NCBI GenBank assembly: GCA_016703065.1
Contig: JADJCU010000003.1
Coordinates: 62,001 to 126,000 of the forward strand
Reading direction: 5' to 3'
Length of the DNA: 64,000 nucleotides
From: a bacterium
GTDB taxonomy: Bacteria; Electryoneota; RPQS01
Shown here: positions 28,013-36,563 of the stretch, piece after piece
Position numbering within the stretch: position 1 is the stretch's first letter
Layout of the letters: every line of letters begins with the position of its first letter
The notes under the pieces: generated by a model
What the model was told of the DNA's origin: nothing
Databases searched by the model: none
Seen by the model: the letters and a program-made list of their open reading frames with translations, nothing else
Program-made: the position numbers and the translations under genes

Positions 28013-28642
28013 TTAACGCGAGTAGAGTTCGACGACCAACTGTTCGTTGGCCTCGAAAGGAATGTCGTTGCGCGCGGGGGGACCGAGGAAGACTCCTTCC
28101 ATTTTCGCGCGATCGACTTCCAGATTCGGCATCATTCTGCCGTGCGCCGCGAGCTGCATCGAGGCGTGAATCACTTCCATCTTGCGGGAGCGCTCACGAA
28201 CCTTGATGCGATCATTCGCCTTGAGGATGTACGACGGGATATTGACTTTCTTACCATTCACGAAAAAGTGCGAGTGCACAACAAGCTGCCGAGCCTGGCG
28301 GCGCGTGGACGCAAAGCCGAGGCGGTAAACCACATTGTCCAGCCGACTTTCGAGCATTCCCATCAAGTTCTCGCCGGTGACGCCCTTTTGACGCTGGGCG
28401 ACAGTGAAGAAGCGATGGAACTGACGCTCGAGGAGCCCGTAGGACTCACGGATTTTCTGCTTTTCGAGGAGCTGCCGGCCATATTCGGAGATCTTATTGC
28501 GGCGGCCGCGACCGTGCATTCCGGGCGGGTACCCCTTCTTATCGAAGGCGGACTTGCCGTTGCGCACGCGCTGACCTTTAAGGTAGAGCTGAATTCCTAC
28601 CCGGCGGCAGATCTTATCCGTTGGACCGCGATTTCTTGCCAT
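28013..28642 (-). CDS. rpsD: 30S ribosomal protein S4
   Basis: 209 residues. Primary 16S rRNA binder; the S4 RNA-binding domain is clear (MLESRLDNVVYRLGFASTRRQARQLVVHSHFFVNGKKVNIPSY). The N-terminal zinc cysteines of some S4 paralogues are absent (C-minus type). Often a translational repressor of the alpha operon; no leader structure was traced here. Follows rpsK, precedes rpoA. Confidence 0.97.
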   Translation of the reverse strand: MARNRGPTDKICRRVGIQLYLKGQRVRNGKSAFDKKGYPPGMHGRGRRNKISEYGRQLLEKQKIRESYGLLERQFHRFFTVAQRQKGVTGENLMGMLESRLDNVVYRLGFASTRRQARQLVVHSHFFVNGKKVNIPSYILKANDRIKVRERSRKMEVIHASMQLAAHGRMMPNLEVDRAKMEGVFLGPPARNDIPFEANEQLVVELYSR

Positions 28643-28689
28643 AGACGTACAGAGGGATATTTTGGTTAGCTAAAGACTAATGAGACCGA

Positions 28690-29079
28690 TTACACGCGGC
28701 GGCGCTTTTCAGGGCGGCAGCCGTTGTGCGGGAGCGGCGTAACGTCGCGGATTGTTTGAATGGACAGACCGGAAGCGGCAATAGCGCGGACGGCACCGTC
28801 GCATCCGCCATCGGGTCCGCGGACTTCAATAGAGACTTTTTTGAGGCCGAGGGCCATCGCTGCCTTGGCGGCGTTGTCCGCCGCGAGCTGTGCAGCAAAC
28901 GGAGTGTTCTTGCGCGATCCGCGCAGACCCATTTTGCCCGCAGATGCCCAGGAAATTGTATTGCCGTAGTTGTCGGTGATCGTGATCAGCGTATTGTTGA
29001 AGGACGACTTGACGTGAACCACGCCAGTGTCTTCAACGCGTTCTTTTTTACGCTTACCCTTTTTCTTCGAAGTTGCCAA
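28690..29079 (-). CDS. rpsK: 30S ribosomal protein S11
   Basis: 129 residues, canonical from GVVHVKSSFNNTLITITD to the basic C-terminus TPLPHNGCRPEKRRRV. Platform protein near the E-site mRNA path. The N-terminus is a short Lys-rich extension (MATSKKKGKRKKERVED). Lies between rpsM (83-base gap) and rpsD. Confidence 0.97.
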   Translation of the reverse strand: MATSKKKGKRKKERVEDTGVVHVKSSFNNTLITITDNYGNTISWASAGKMGLRGSRKNTPFAAQLAADNAAKAAMALGLKKVSIEVRGPDGGCDGAVRAIAASGLSIQTIRDVTPLPHNGCRPEKRRRV

Positions 29080-29162
29080 GCTGATGCTCCGTATCGAAAC
29101 TCAGTCAAAAATTCTTTGATGTGGACCGGTCGGCCAAACCGCGCCGGAACGAAATGACGGCG

Positions 29163-29534
29163 CTACTTGCCCTTTTTCTTGACCATCAAGTTTTTCTTGC
29201 GGCCTTTGCGCGTGCGGGCGTTATTCTTTGTATTCTGACCGCGCACGGGCAGGCCTTTACGATGACGCAGGCCGCGATAGCAACCGACATCCATCAGGCG
29301 CTTGATGTTCAATTGGATTTCTGAACGCAGGGGACCTTCGAGCTTCAGTTCGGCGACAATCGCGCGGATCGCAGCAAGCTCGTCGTCTGTAAGCTGGTGG
29401 GTGCGTTTGTTCCAGTCGATATTGCACTGCGTAAGGATACGCTGCGACGTGGGGCGGCCGATCCCGAAGATGTAGGTCAGGGCGATTTCGATGCGCTTTT
29501 CGCGCGGAATATCTACGCCGGCAAAACGAGCCAT
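29163..29534 (-). CDS. rpsM: 30S ribosomal protein S13
   Basis: 123 residues. MARFAGVDIPREKRIEIALTYIFGIG start and C-terminal RGLRHRKGLPVRGQNTKNNARTRKG tail that reaches the P-site tRNA. The last residues are very Lys-rich (KKNLMVKKKGK). Head protein contacting L5 across the subunit bridge. Confidence 0.97.
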   Translation of the reverse strand: MARFAGVDIPREKRIEIALTYIFGIGRPTSQRILTQCNIDWNKRTHQLTDDELAAIRAIVAELKLEGPLRSEIQLNIKRLMDVGCYRGLRHRKGLPVRGQNTKNNARTRKGRKKNLMVKKKGK

Positions 29535-29563
29535 GGACGATTAGGGGTTTTACTGCGCGGGCC

Positions 29564-29680
29564 TTAGCCTTGACGCTGCTTGTGTTTCTTGATGCGGGAG
29601 CACACGACGTAGACGCGGCCATGACGGCGGACGATCTTACAATGCTCGCAAATCTTCTTGACGGACGTACGGACTTTCAT
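29564..29680 (-). CDS. rpmJ: 50S ribosomal protein L36
   Basis: 38 residues: MKVRTSVKKICEHCKIVRR, then GRVYVVCSRIKKHKQRQG. Zinc-type (C+) L36 with CEHC, a third Cys in VVCS and a distal His. Standard place between infA and rpsM, 29 bases before the latter. Too short for most gene finders. Confidence 0.95.
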   Translation of the reverse strand: MKVRTSVKKICEHCKIVRRHGRVYVVCSRIKKHKQRQG

Positions 29681-29704
29681 GATCGGAATACAACTCGCTC
29701 TGGG

Positions 29705-29923
29705 TTACTTGTAGCGGTAGGTGATACGGCCACGGCTCAAGTCATAAGGAGACAGTTCCACGGTGACTTTGTCGCCGGGCAGAATCTTAATAAAATGCAT
29801 ACGCATTTTGCCCGAAATATGACAGAGGACTTTGTGCCCATTTTCGAGGACGACTCTGAAAGTCGCATTGGGCAGGCACTCCTCGATCAAACCGTCAACC
29901 TTGATGGACTGCTCTTTTGAAAT
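29705..29923 (-). CDS. infA: Translation initiation factor IF-1, probable ATT start
   Basis: Starting at ATT 29923 gives SKEQSIKVDGLIEECLPN through KMRMHFIKILPGDKVTVELSPYDLSRGRITYRYK, exactly 72 residues, the usual IF-1 length. AGAGG lies 6 bases upstream of this ATT. The only ATG/GTG/TTG in frame further up (TTG 30034) is inside map and would add 37 unrelated residues. OB-fold protein that blocks the A site during initiation. ATT is otherwise known mainly from infC. Order map-infA-rpmJ is standard. Confidence 0.88.
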   Translation of the reverse strand: MSKEQSIKVDGLIEECLPNATFRVVLENGHKVLCHISGKMRMHFIKILPGDKVTVELSPYDLSRGRITYRYK

Positions 29924-29937
29924 ACGAAACCTCTGAA

Positions 29938-30696
29938 TTATAGCGTCGTCAGTATATCGGCGGCGCCGTCGGTGATAACGAGCGTATGCTCGAAGTGCGC
30001 TGCCGGTTTGCGATCGCGAGTGAGGACATCCCAATCGCCGATCATATCGACTTCCGGACCACCCATTGCAATCATGGGTTCGATCGCGATCGTCATGTTC
30101 TTTCGAAGGAGCGGTCCCTTGCCGGGGAGTCCATAGTTTGGAACCTGCGGATCTTCCCAGAGCCGCTTGCCAATACCGTGGCCCACTAATTCACGAATCA
30201 CGGAGAATCCATGCTTTTCAGCGTGCGACTGCACCGCGTGTCCGATATTCGAGAGACGGGCGCCAGCGCGGGCTTCGGCAATGCCAAGATCCAGACACTC
30301 ACGCGTAACACGGATGAGCTCTTGCTCGCGTCCGCTGATTTTGCCGATGGCAAAGGTGCGCGCACTGTCGGCGTAATAGCCCTGATAAACAACGCCTAAG
30401 TCTAAACCGATGATCTGTCCGTCGGCAATTTTCCGTCCGCGCGGCATGCCATGCACAATTTCCGCGTCAATCGAAAAACACACAGAGTACGGGAACTTCA
30501 CGCCGTCGCCGTTGGGATGATTCTTGAAGGCGGGAACACCGCCTTGCGCGCGGATGGTTTCCTCGACCACGCGATCCACGTCGTCGGCGTTTGTGCCCGC
30601 CACCATCAGTGGCTCAGCGGCCTGAAACGCGCTGGCGAGTATATACCCCGCCTTGCGCATGAGGCTGATCTCTGCATCCGATTTGATTTGGATCAT
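29938..30696 (-). CDS. map: Methionine aminopeptidase, type I
   Basis: 252 residues. Removes the N-terminal Met co-translationally. Dinuclear metal ligands are in GLDLGVVYQGYYADSARTF (two Asp), GHGIGKRLWEDP (His), and two Glu (AIEPMI and FEHTLVITD). Start ATG 30696 overlaps the adk stop (ATGA). Intact, normal length. Confidence 0.97.
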   Translation of the reverse strand: MIQIKSDAEISLMRKAGYILASAFQAAEPLMVAGTNADDVDRVVEETIRAQGGVPAFKNHPNGDGVKFPYSVCFSIDAEIVHGMPRGRKIADGQIIGLDLGVVYQGYYADSARTFAIGKISGREQELIRVTRECLDLGIAEARAGARLSNIGHAVQSHAEKHGFSVIRELVGHGIGKRLWEDPQVPNYGLPGKGPLLRKNMTIAIEPMIAMGGPEVDMIGDWDVLTRDRKPAAHFEHTLVITDGAADILTTL

Positions 30697-31379
30697 TCGG
30701 AAGCGCCGTCCAGATCAATTAGTATGCGGGCGAAGACCTCGTTCGCGCCGCCAACGCCCGAGACGTTGCGGAGGAGCCGTTTGCGGCGGTAATATTCAAG
30801 GAGCGGTGCGGTCTTCTCGCGATAGACTGCGAGGCGCTTTTGCACAGTTTCCGGCTTGTCGTCCTCGCGCTGCAAGATTTGTGCGCTGCGGCCATCGGGG
30901 CACCTGTGCGCGGCGATTAGCGAGGCGTCGGTCTCGGTACTGAATGTCGCTCCGCAGGTCAGGCACACACGGCGGGAAGCAAGCCGTTGAACGATTTGAT
31001 CATCCGGCACTTCAATCGATATCACGACAGGAGTGGGCATCGACTGTTCTTCGAGTAATCCATCCAGTGCATCCGCTTGCGGAATGGTGCGCGGAAAGCC
31101 GTCGAAGATTGCACCGCGTGCCGTATCCGGCTTGGTCAGGCGGTTGCGAACCAATTCAATGAGCAGGTCATCGGCCACCAGATCTCCGCGGTCGAGCACC
31201 GCTTGAACTTGGAGACCAAGTTCCGATTTCGCGGCGACTTCAGCGCGCAAGATATCACCGGTGCTGATTTGCGGCACTTTCAGCGCGTCGACGAGTTTCT
31301 TCGCCTGAGTGCCCTTACCAACACCAATCGCCCCCAGCAAAACGACCGAATATCGATTCACGGATAATGCAGGGCGCAT
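30693..31379 (-). CDS. adk: Adenylate kinase, zinc-LID type
   Basis: 228 residues from ATG 31379, or 222 if the GTG at 31361 (NRYSVVLLG) is used. P-loop GAIGVGKGTQAKKL, AMP-binding GDILRAEV and FDGFPRTIPQA are present. The LID has CLTCG and then CPDG, i.e. Cys-Cys-Cys-Asp rather than four Cys; such ligand sets still bind zinc in characterised relatives. Balances ATP, ADP and AMP. Between secY and map as usual. Confidence 0.95.
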   Translation of the reverse strand: MRPALSVNRYSVVLLGAIGVGKGTQAKKLVDALKVPQISTGDILRAEVAAKSELGLQVQAVLDRGDLVADDLLIELVRNRLTKPDTARGAIFDGFPRTIPQADALDGLLEEQSMPTPVVISIEVPDDQIVQRLASRRVCLTCGATFSTETDASLIAAHRCPDGRSAQILQREDDKPETVQKRLAVYREKTAPLLEYYRRKRLLRNVSGVGGANEVFARILIDLDGASE

Positions 31380-31388
31380 AGGGAGAAA

Positions 31389-32717
31389 TTACATTCTGCG
31401 GCGACCGCGAATACGGCCGGACTTCATCAGTCCGTCATAGTGCCGCATGACCAGATGCGATTCAATTTGCTGCAGGGTATCAAGCGCAACGCCGACGATA
31501 ATGAGGAGTCCCGTGCCGCCGAAGAACTGGGCAACGTTATAGGAGACTCCGAACTGCCTAATAAAGATCGTCGGCATCATCGCGATGAGACCGAGAAAGA
31601 TTGCGCCCGGCAGCGTCACGCGGGACAGGATGTTGTCGATGAAATCAGACGTCTGCTTACCCGGACGAATACCGGGGATAAAGCCGCCGTTCTTCTTCAT
31701 GTTATCCGCGAGATCGACCGGATTCAGAATAATCGCCGTGTAGAAGTACGTAAAGAAGACAATCAGAATGAACGTCAGAGTCGAATAGACAAAGCTTTGC
31801 ACACCGAAGGCGTTGGTAATCGCATCGCGGATACCGCCTTCAGGGAGGAACGTGGCGATTGACGACGGAATGAACATGATCGATTGCGCAAAAATAATCG
31901 GCATCACGCCCGCCGAATTCACACGCAGGGGGATGTGGGTAGACACGCCGCCGTACTGCTTGCGACCAACATTGCGCTTCGCATATTGAACCGGAATCTT
32001 ACGCATCCCTTGTGTCAGCAGCACCACTGAAGCCGTGATACCAAAGAGCAGGACGAGGAACAGCGCTTCCATGACAATGTGGCGTGTTCCGGTCGTGACC
32101 ATCTGATACTCTTCGATCATCGCGGAAGGAAGAGTATTGACGATGCCGACCATGATAATCAGAGAAATACCATTTCCGATGCCGCGCTCGGTGATCTGTT
32201 CACCCAACCACATGATGAATGTGGTGCCGGCAGCCAGTGTGATCATGGTCAACAGGTTGAACCCGATGCCGGGGTTAGGCACAACGGGAGTACCCGAAGC
32301 CGAGACGAGTCTTTCAAGGAAGACCGAAACACCGCCGGCTTGCATCGCGGCCAGAATAACGGTGCCGTAGCGGGTCAGCTGGTTGATCTTCTTGCGGCCC
32401 TCATCCCCCTCCTTTTGCAGCTTCTGGAAGTACGGAACGACCGTTCCCATGAGCTGGAAGATAATCGAGGCTGAAATGTAGGGCATGATGCCCAGCGCGA
32501 AAACAGTGGCGCGCTCGAAAGCGCCGCCGACGAACATATCATAGAGGCCGAACAGCGTCGTGCGGTTCTGGTCCATGAATTCACCGAGCGCCTGCGCGTT
32601 GATACCGGCCAACGGTACGTGCCCGCCGATACGATAGACAAGCAGGATGAGGAGCGTAAACAGGATTCTGTCACGCAGCTCAGGGATTTTGAAGATGTTT
32701 GCGAAACGTTCGAGCAT
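31389..32717 (-). CDS. secY: Preprotein translocase subunit SecY
   Basis: 442 residues, ten predicted transmembrane helices. Opening LERFANIFKIPELRDRILFTLLILLVYRIGGHVPL, the plug region and the cytosolic loop with GMRKIPVQYAKRNVGRKQYGG are typical. Core of the protein-conducting channel with SecE (57593-57775). ATG overlaps the rplO stop (TGATG). Confidence 0.97.
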   Translation of the reverse strand: MLERFANIFKIPELRDRILFTLLILLVYRIGGHVPLAGINAQALGEFMDQNRTTLFGLYDMFVGGAFERATVFALGIMPYISASIIFQLMGTVVPYFQKLQKEGDEGRKKINQLTRYGTVILAAMQAGGVSVFLERLVSASGTPVVPNPGIGFNLLTMITLAAGTTFIMWLGEQITERGIGNGISLIIMVGIVNTLPSAMIEEYQMVTTGTRHIVMEALFLVLLFGITASVVLLTQGMRKIPVQYAKRNVGRKQYGGVSTHIPLRVNSAGVMPIIFAQSIMFIPSSIATFLPEGGIRDAITNAFGVQSFVYSTLTFILIVFFTYFYTAIILNPVDLADNMKKNGGFIPGIRPGKQTSDFIDNILSRVTLPGAIFLGLIAMMPTIFIRQFGVSYNVAQFFGGTGLLIIVGVALDTLQQIESHLVMRHYDGLMKSGRIRGRRRM

Positions 32718-33154
32718 CAGGCAGAGACCACTTTGCCGCCAGCGGCGTTGATTTTCGCTGCGGCGGACTCAGAAACCGAGCACAGCGAGATTTCGTAAGC
32801 TCGGTCGGCCTCGCCCATTCCAAGAATCTTGACAGCAGATTCACTGTAGCGGATTAGCCCGGCCTGCTTCAGAATCTCGGGCGTCACTCTGGTGTCGGGG
32901 AGTCGCTTGAGATCACGCAGGTTGACGACTTCGTTTCCTTCTGCCCAAACATTCGTGAAACCGCGCTTAGGTAAGCGGCGATGAAGCGGCATCTGACCGC
33001 CTTCAAAGCCGCGCTTGTGCACGGACCCCGAACGAGAATAGTAGCCCTTTTCACCACGACCGGCGGTTCCGCCAGTTCCGGAACCTGGACCGCGTCCGAG
33101 ACGTCGCTTGGTTTTGGTCGAGCCGGCGGCAGGAGTAAGGTTGTGCATACCCAT
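32717..33154 (-). CDS. rplO: 50S ribosomal protein L15
   Basis: 145 residues with the glycine/arginine-rich N-terminal extension (KRRLGRGPGSGTGGTAGRGEKG) that penetrates 23S rRNA, then FEGGQMPLHRRLPKRGF. ATG overlaps the rpmD stop. Late assembly protein. Confidence 0.97.
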   Translation of the reverse strand: MGMHNLTPAAGSTKTKRRLGRGPGSGTGGTAGRGEKGYYSRSGSVHKRGFEGGQMPLHRRLPKRGFTNVWAEGNEVVNLRDLKRLPDTRVTPEILKQAGLIRYSESAVKILGMGEADRAYEISLCSVSESAAAKINAAGGKVVSA

Positions 33155-33351
33155 TAGCGGTTGGCTCCTTCCTCGACCTGCTTCCAGGACAGCATATGCG
33201 GGATTTTGGCAATCATTCCGCGCACGGCGGGATTATCCGGCAGCACTCGGGTTTCATTTACGCGATGAAAGCCGAGCGACACAACAATCCGTCGGTGAAA
33301 ATAGGGGCGGGTTGCGAGACTGCGGATTAACGTGATTTCAAGCTTTGCCAT
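33154..33351 (-). CDS. rpmD: 50S ribosomal protein L30
   Basis: 65 residues (MAKLEITLIRSLATRP, GFHRVNETRVLPDNPAVRGMI), short bacterial type. Between rpsE (48-base gap) and rplO. Confidence 0.95.
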   Translation of the reverse strand: MAKLEITLIRSLATRPYFHRRIVVSLGFHRVNETRVLPDNPAVRGMIAKIPHMLSWKQVEEGANR

Positions 33352-33399
33352 AATGATATATGAATCACACGCTCGGACTTGCCGCGCGTTCCAGTTGGA

Positions 33400-33945
33400 T
33401 TACAGAGTGAAGACTTCGGGAGTTGAAATGCCGCGGCGGGCCGCCACCATGCGGGCATCGTTCATATCGTCCAGCGCGCGAAAAACGGCTTTGACGACAT
33501 TGTGCGGATTATTCGTGCCCATGACCTTAGTGAGGACATCGCGCACACCAAGGCATTCCATGACCATGCGAACGGAACCGCCGGCAATGACGCCGGTACC
33601 GGCTGACGCGGGCCGCAGGAATACCTTGCCGGCGCCAAATTTACCGTGCGTGGCATGGGGCAACGTCTGTCCGAGGATCGGATAGCGCTTCATTGCGCGT
33701 TTGGCTGCTTCGGTGCCCTTACGGATCGCATCGGAAACTTCATTGGCTTTGCCGAGGCCGAAGCCCGCACGGCCATGACCGTCACCCACGATGACAATGG
33801 CATTGAAGGAAAAATTGCGGCCACCCTTGACCACTTTGGCAACGCGGTTCACCGCGACCAGTTTTTCAAGGAGTGATTCGCCACCGGAATATTCGGATTG
33901 GCGATCATCGCGGTCACGTCCGCGGCGAGGAGAATTGCCGTTCAT
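33400..33945 (-). CDS. rpsE: 30S ribosomal protein S5
   Basis: 181 residues. Double-stranded-RNA-binding N-domain (LLEKLVAVNRVAKVVKGGRNFSFNAIVIVGDGHGRAGFGLGKA) and C-terminal fold with AGTGVIAGGSVRMVMECLGVRDVLTK. A charged N-terminal extension (NSPRRGRDRDDRQSEYSGGE) precedes the core. Needed for decoding accuracy and mRNA entry. Confidence 0.97.
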   Translation of the reverse strand: MNGNSPRRGRDRDDRQSEYSGGESLLEKLVAVNRVAKVVKGGRNFSFNAIVIVGDGHGRAGFGLGKANEVSDAIRKGTEAAKRAMKRYPILGQTLPHATHGKFGAGKVFLRPASAGTGVIAGGSVRMVMECLGVRDVLTKVMGTNNPHNVVKAVFRALDDMNDARMVAARRGISTPEVFTL

Positions 33946-33964
33946 GTTGCGCTGTTAAAACCGA

Positions 33965-34336
33965 TTAGAATTTCAGGCCGCCCTTACGCGCACCTTCAGC
34001 CACGGCCTTGACGCGGCCATGATACGGGAAACCGTTGCGATCAAAGACGACCGTTTCGATGGACTTTTCACGAGCTTTTTGCGCACAGAGCGAACCAACG
34101 AGTTCAGCGACCTGCGTCGGATTCTTGCCGGTCACCTGCGCCTTCAGATCGGGCGACAAAGAGGACACACCGAGCAGGGTCTGGCCGGAAACGTCATCGA
34201 CTAACTGCGCGTACATATGGGCAACGCTGCGGTAGATAACCATGCGCGGCCGTTCAGCCGTGCCGTTGACGACCTTGCGAATATGCATCTTGCGACGGAC
34301 GCGCGCTTTGTTGCGGATTGCGATTTTTCTGGACAT
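33965..34336 (-). CDS. rplR: 50S ribosomal protein L18
   Basis: 123 residues; 5S rRNA binder. Typical RKMHIRKVVNGTAERPRMVIYRS and C-terminal FDRNGFPYHGRVKAVAEGARKGGLKF. Starts 3 bases after rplF. Confidence 0.97.
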   Translation of the reverse strand: MSRKIAIRNKARVRRKMHIRKVVNGTAERPRMVIYRSVAHMYAQLVDDVSGQTLLGVSSLSPDLKAQVTGKNPTQVAELVGSLCAQKAREKSIETVVFDRNGFPYHGRVKAVAEGARKGGLKF

Positions 34337-34339
34337 GGA

Positions 34340-34876
34340 TTACTTACCCGTCTTGCCGGCTTTGCGATGAATACGCTCGCCGGTATACATGATGCCCTTA
34401 CCTTTGTAGGGTTCGGGCTTACGGACCTGACGAATTGTTGCGGCGACCTGGCCGACGGACTCACAGTCAGTGCCGCTGACGACGATCGTGGTCGGGCCTG
34501 TAACTTCGGCCTTGACATCAGATGGCATAGTAACAAACACCGGATGGCTGTACCCGACGTTCAGGAGAATACCGCGCTTCTTGGCTTCAACCTTGAAACC
34601 GACGCCAACAATCTGCAGCTCTTTCTTGAAGCCGTCAGTGACGCCGATGATCATATTGTTGAGCAGTGCGCGGGAGAGTCCGTGCAGCGCACGGTGCTCT
34701 TTTTCATCGCTCGGGCGATGGCATGTAACAACGCCGTCGGCGAGCTTGAATTCGATGGCGCTCGGGAAGGTACGGACAAGCTGGCCCTTAGGTCCCTTGA
34801 CGGACACCTCAGAGCCATCGAGTTTCACCTCGACGCCTTTAGGAAGTTTTATGGGAGCACGACCAACGCGTGACAC
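34340..34876 (-). CDS. rplF: 50S ribosomal protein L6
   Basis: 178 residues, two related alpha/beta domains; MSRVGRAPIKLPKGVEV start and the C-terminal signature PEPYKGKGIMYTGERIHRKAGKTGK. Sits by the sarcin-ricin loop. Intact. Confidence 0.97.
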   Translation of the reverse strand: MSRVGRAPIKLPKGVEVKLDGSEVSVKGPKGQLVRTFPSAIEFKLADGVVTCHRPSDEKEHRALHGLSRALLNNMIIGVTDGFKKELQIVGVGFKVEAKKRGILLNVGYSHPVFVTMPSDVKAEVTGPTTIVVSGTDCESVGQVAATIRQVRKPEPYKGKGIMYTGERIHRKAGKTGK

Positions 34877-34901
34877 GATCTATTCTCCGTTCGGGTACAG
34901 T

Positions 34902-35297
34902 TTACCAGATTTCGGCGAGGATTTCGCCGCCTACACCGGCGCGACGCGCCTGATTGCCTGTCAAGACGCCTTTCGGCGTGGTCAGGATTGCGGTTCCCAG
35001 TCCGTTGAAGACGCGCGGAATCTGATGTTGATTCACGTAACGCCGGAGTCCGGGCGAGGAGATTCGACGCAGGCCCTGAATCGCAGGCTTGCCGTTCGTA
35101 TACTTAAGATAGACGCGGATGAAACCCTGCGGTCCTTCGTCAACGTGCACAAAGTCTCGAATGTAATAGGCTTCAAGCAAGACTCGAGCGAGGTCGTGCT
35201 TCATGCGCGAATAGGGTATGTCCACCATGGTCTTGCGAGCCTTGATGGCATTACGCACACGGGTCAGGAAATCAGCAATGGGATCGGTCGTCGGCAT
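34902..35297 (-). CDS. rpsH: 30S ribosomal protein S8
   Basis: 131 residues; MPTTDPIADFLTRVRNAIKA start and the C-terminal STPKGV-type motif, here TTPKGVLTGNQARRAGVGGEILAEIW. Central-domain 16S binder, and in E. coli the repressor of the spc operon. Confidence 0.97.
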   Translation of the reverse strand: MPTTDPIADFLTRVRNAIKARKTMVDIPYSRMKHDLARVLLEAYYIRDFVHVDEGPQGFIRVYLKYTNGKPAIQGLRRISSPGLRRYVNQHQIPRVFNGLGTAILTTPKGVLTGNQARRAGVGGEILAEIW

Positions 35298-35313
35298 GGG
35301 GCTATAATTCTAC

Positions 35314-35499
35314 TTACCAACTTGACTTGACAACACCCGGGATATCACCGGCATGTGCGAGGTCGCGAAAGCACAGACGGCAGAGACCAAACTTACGCAG
35401 GACGGCACGCGGACGACCGCAGCGCCGGCAACGAGTATAGGCACGCACGCCGAACTTTGGCGTCTTCTTTTGTTTTGCGATTAAACAGGCTTTAGCCAT
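35314..35499 (-). CDS. rpsN: 30S ribosomal protein S14, zinc (type Z)
   Basis: 61 residues with the zinc ligands CRRC and CRLC 16 residues apart. The short, zinc-containing form rather than the longer zinc-free one. Between rplE (18-base gap) and rpsH. Confidence 0.96.
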   Translation of the reverse strand: MAKACLIAKQKKTPKFGVRAYTRCRRCGRPRAVLRKFGLCRLCFRDLAHAGDIPGVVKSSW

Positions 35500-35517
35500 A
35501 ATTCCGTCGTCAGGAGG

Positions 35518-36234
35518 TTATGCCGCGGCAGCGGCTTTTTTGTCTTCACGCTTGCGGAAGGGCAATCCGAGCAATTTGAGCAGCTCGTAGGCTTCCTTGT
35601 CCGACTTTGCGGTCGTAACAAAGGTGATGTCCATGCCGCGAATCTTTTCGACCTTGTCAAGGTCAATTTCCGGGAACAGAATCTGTTCCTTAAGGCCGAG
35701 CGAGAAGTTCCCACGGCCGTCGAAGCCGCGATCAGGCAAACCGCGGAAGTCGCGGATACGCGGCGCGGCGAGAGCGATGAAGCGGTCCAGAAACTCCCAC
35801 ATGGTCGTCCGGCGAAGCGTAACGAACACACCGACCGGCATGCCTTCGCGCAGTTTGAAGTTTGAGACCGACTTGCGCGCCTTTGCCACGGTGGGCTTCT
35901 GGCCGGTGATCATCGCGATTTCCTTGACGATCGTCTCGACTACGCGCGGATTTTGAGTCGCGTCACCGCAGCCGACATTGATGGTAATCTTCTGCAAACG
36001 CGGAAGCTCCATCGGATTCGAATAACCAAAGGTCTTCTTCAGGCCGGGTACGACGTTCTCGTTATAGTGCGTCACAAGACGCGGGACGTAGCCCTTGGGC
36101 AGCGCGGGGCGTTCACCGGCGACATTGAGGCCGCCGCCCTTTCCGCTCTTGGCCGGTGCTCCGGCTTTACCGGGCTTGCCGGGTTTGCCTTGCGGGGCGC
36201 CGCCGGCTTTGGGTTTTGCCTTCTCAGCACTCAT
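35518..36234 (-). CDS. rplE: 50S ribosomal protein L5 with long N-terminal extension
   Basis: 238 residues against about 180 for the family. The conserved core begins near residue 50 (YVPRLVTHYNENVVPGLKKTFGY) and contains VTLRRTTMWEFLDRFIALAAPRIRDFRG. The extra first 45 or so residues are Gly/Lys/Pro/Ala-rich (repeats of GKPGKPGKAG) and the end adds KKAAAAA. The start is supported by the ATGA overlap with rplX, so the extension looks genuine. 5S rRNA and P-tRNA contact protein. Confidence 0.95.
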   Translation of the reverse strand: MSAEKAKPKAGGAPQGKPGKPGKAGAPAKSGKGGGLNVAGERPALPKGYVPRLVTHYNENVVPGLKKTFGYSNPMELPRLQKITINVGCGDATQNPRVVETIVKEIAMITGQKPTVAKARKSVSNFKLREGMPVGVFVTLRRTTMWEFLDRFIALAAPRIRDFRGLPDRGFDGRGNFSLGLKEQILFPEIDLDKVEKIRGMDITFVTTAKSDKEAYELLKLLGLPFRKREDKKAAAAA

Positions 36235-36554
36235 TCGGTGATCATTTCCTTAGATACTCTGGCGATGCGCACGCGCTTGGCGCCATCGGCAGTATTCAGC
36301 ACGGCATGTCCCACTCGCGTCGGCTTGCCGCTCTTGGGGTCGATCAGCATCACGTTGGACACATGTATCGGGCCTTCGCGCTTGACGATGCCGCCCTGCT
36401 GATTCTGCTGGGTGGGTTTTTGATGGCGCAGGATGAAATTAACGCCTTCCACGACGACGCGCGACTTCTCAGGAAAGACCTTCAGGACTTTTCCGCGCTT
36501 GCCGCGATCGTTTCCGGCGACGACCTGCACTATGTCATTCTTGCGAATCTTCAT
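36231..36554 (-). CDS. rplX: 50S ribosomal protein L24
   Basis: 107 residues, KOW motif at the start (MKIRKNDIVQVVAGNDRGKRGKVLKVFPEKSRVVVEGVN). Early 23S assembly initiator. Overlaps rplE by four bases. Confidence 0.97.
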   Translation of the reverse strand: MKIRKNDIVQVVAGNDRGKRGKVLKVFPEKSRVVVEGVNFILRHQKPTQQNQQGGIVKREGPIHVSNVMLIDPKSGKPTRVGHAVLNTADGAKRVRIARVSKEMITE

Positions 36555-36563
36555 TGGGCTACC

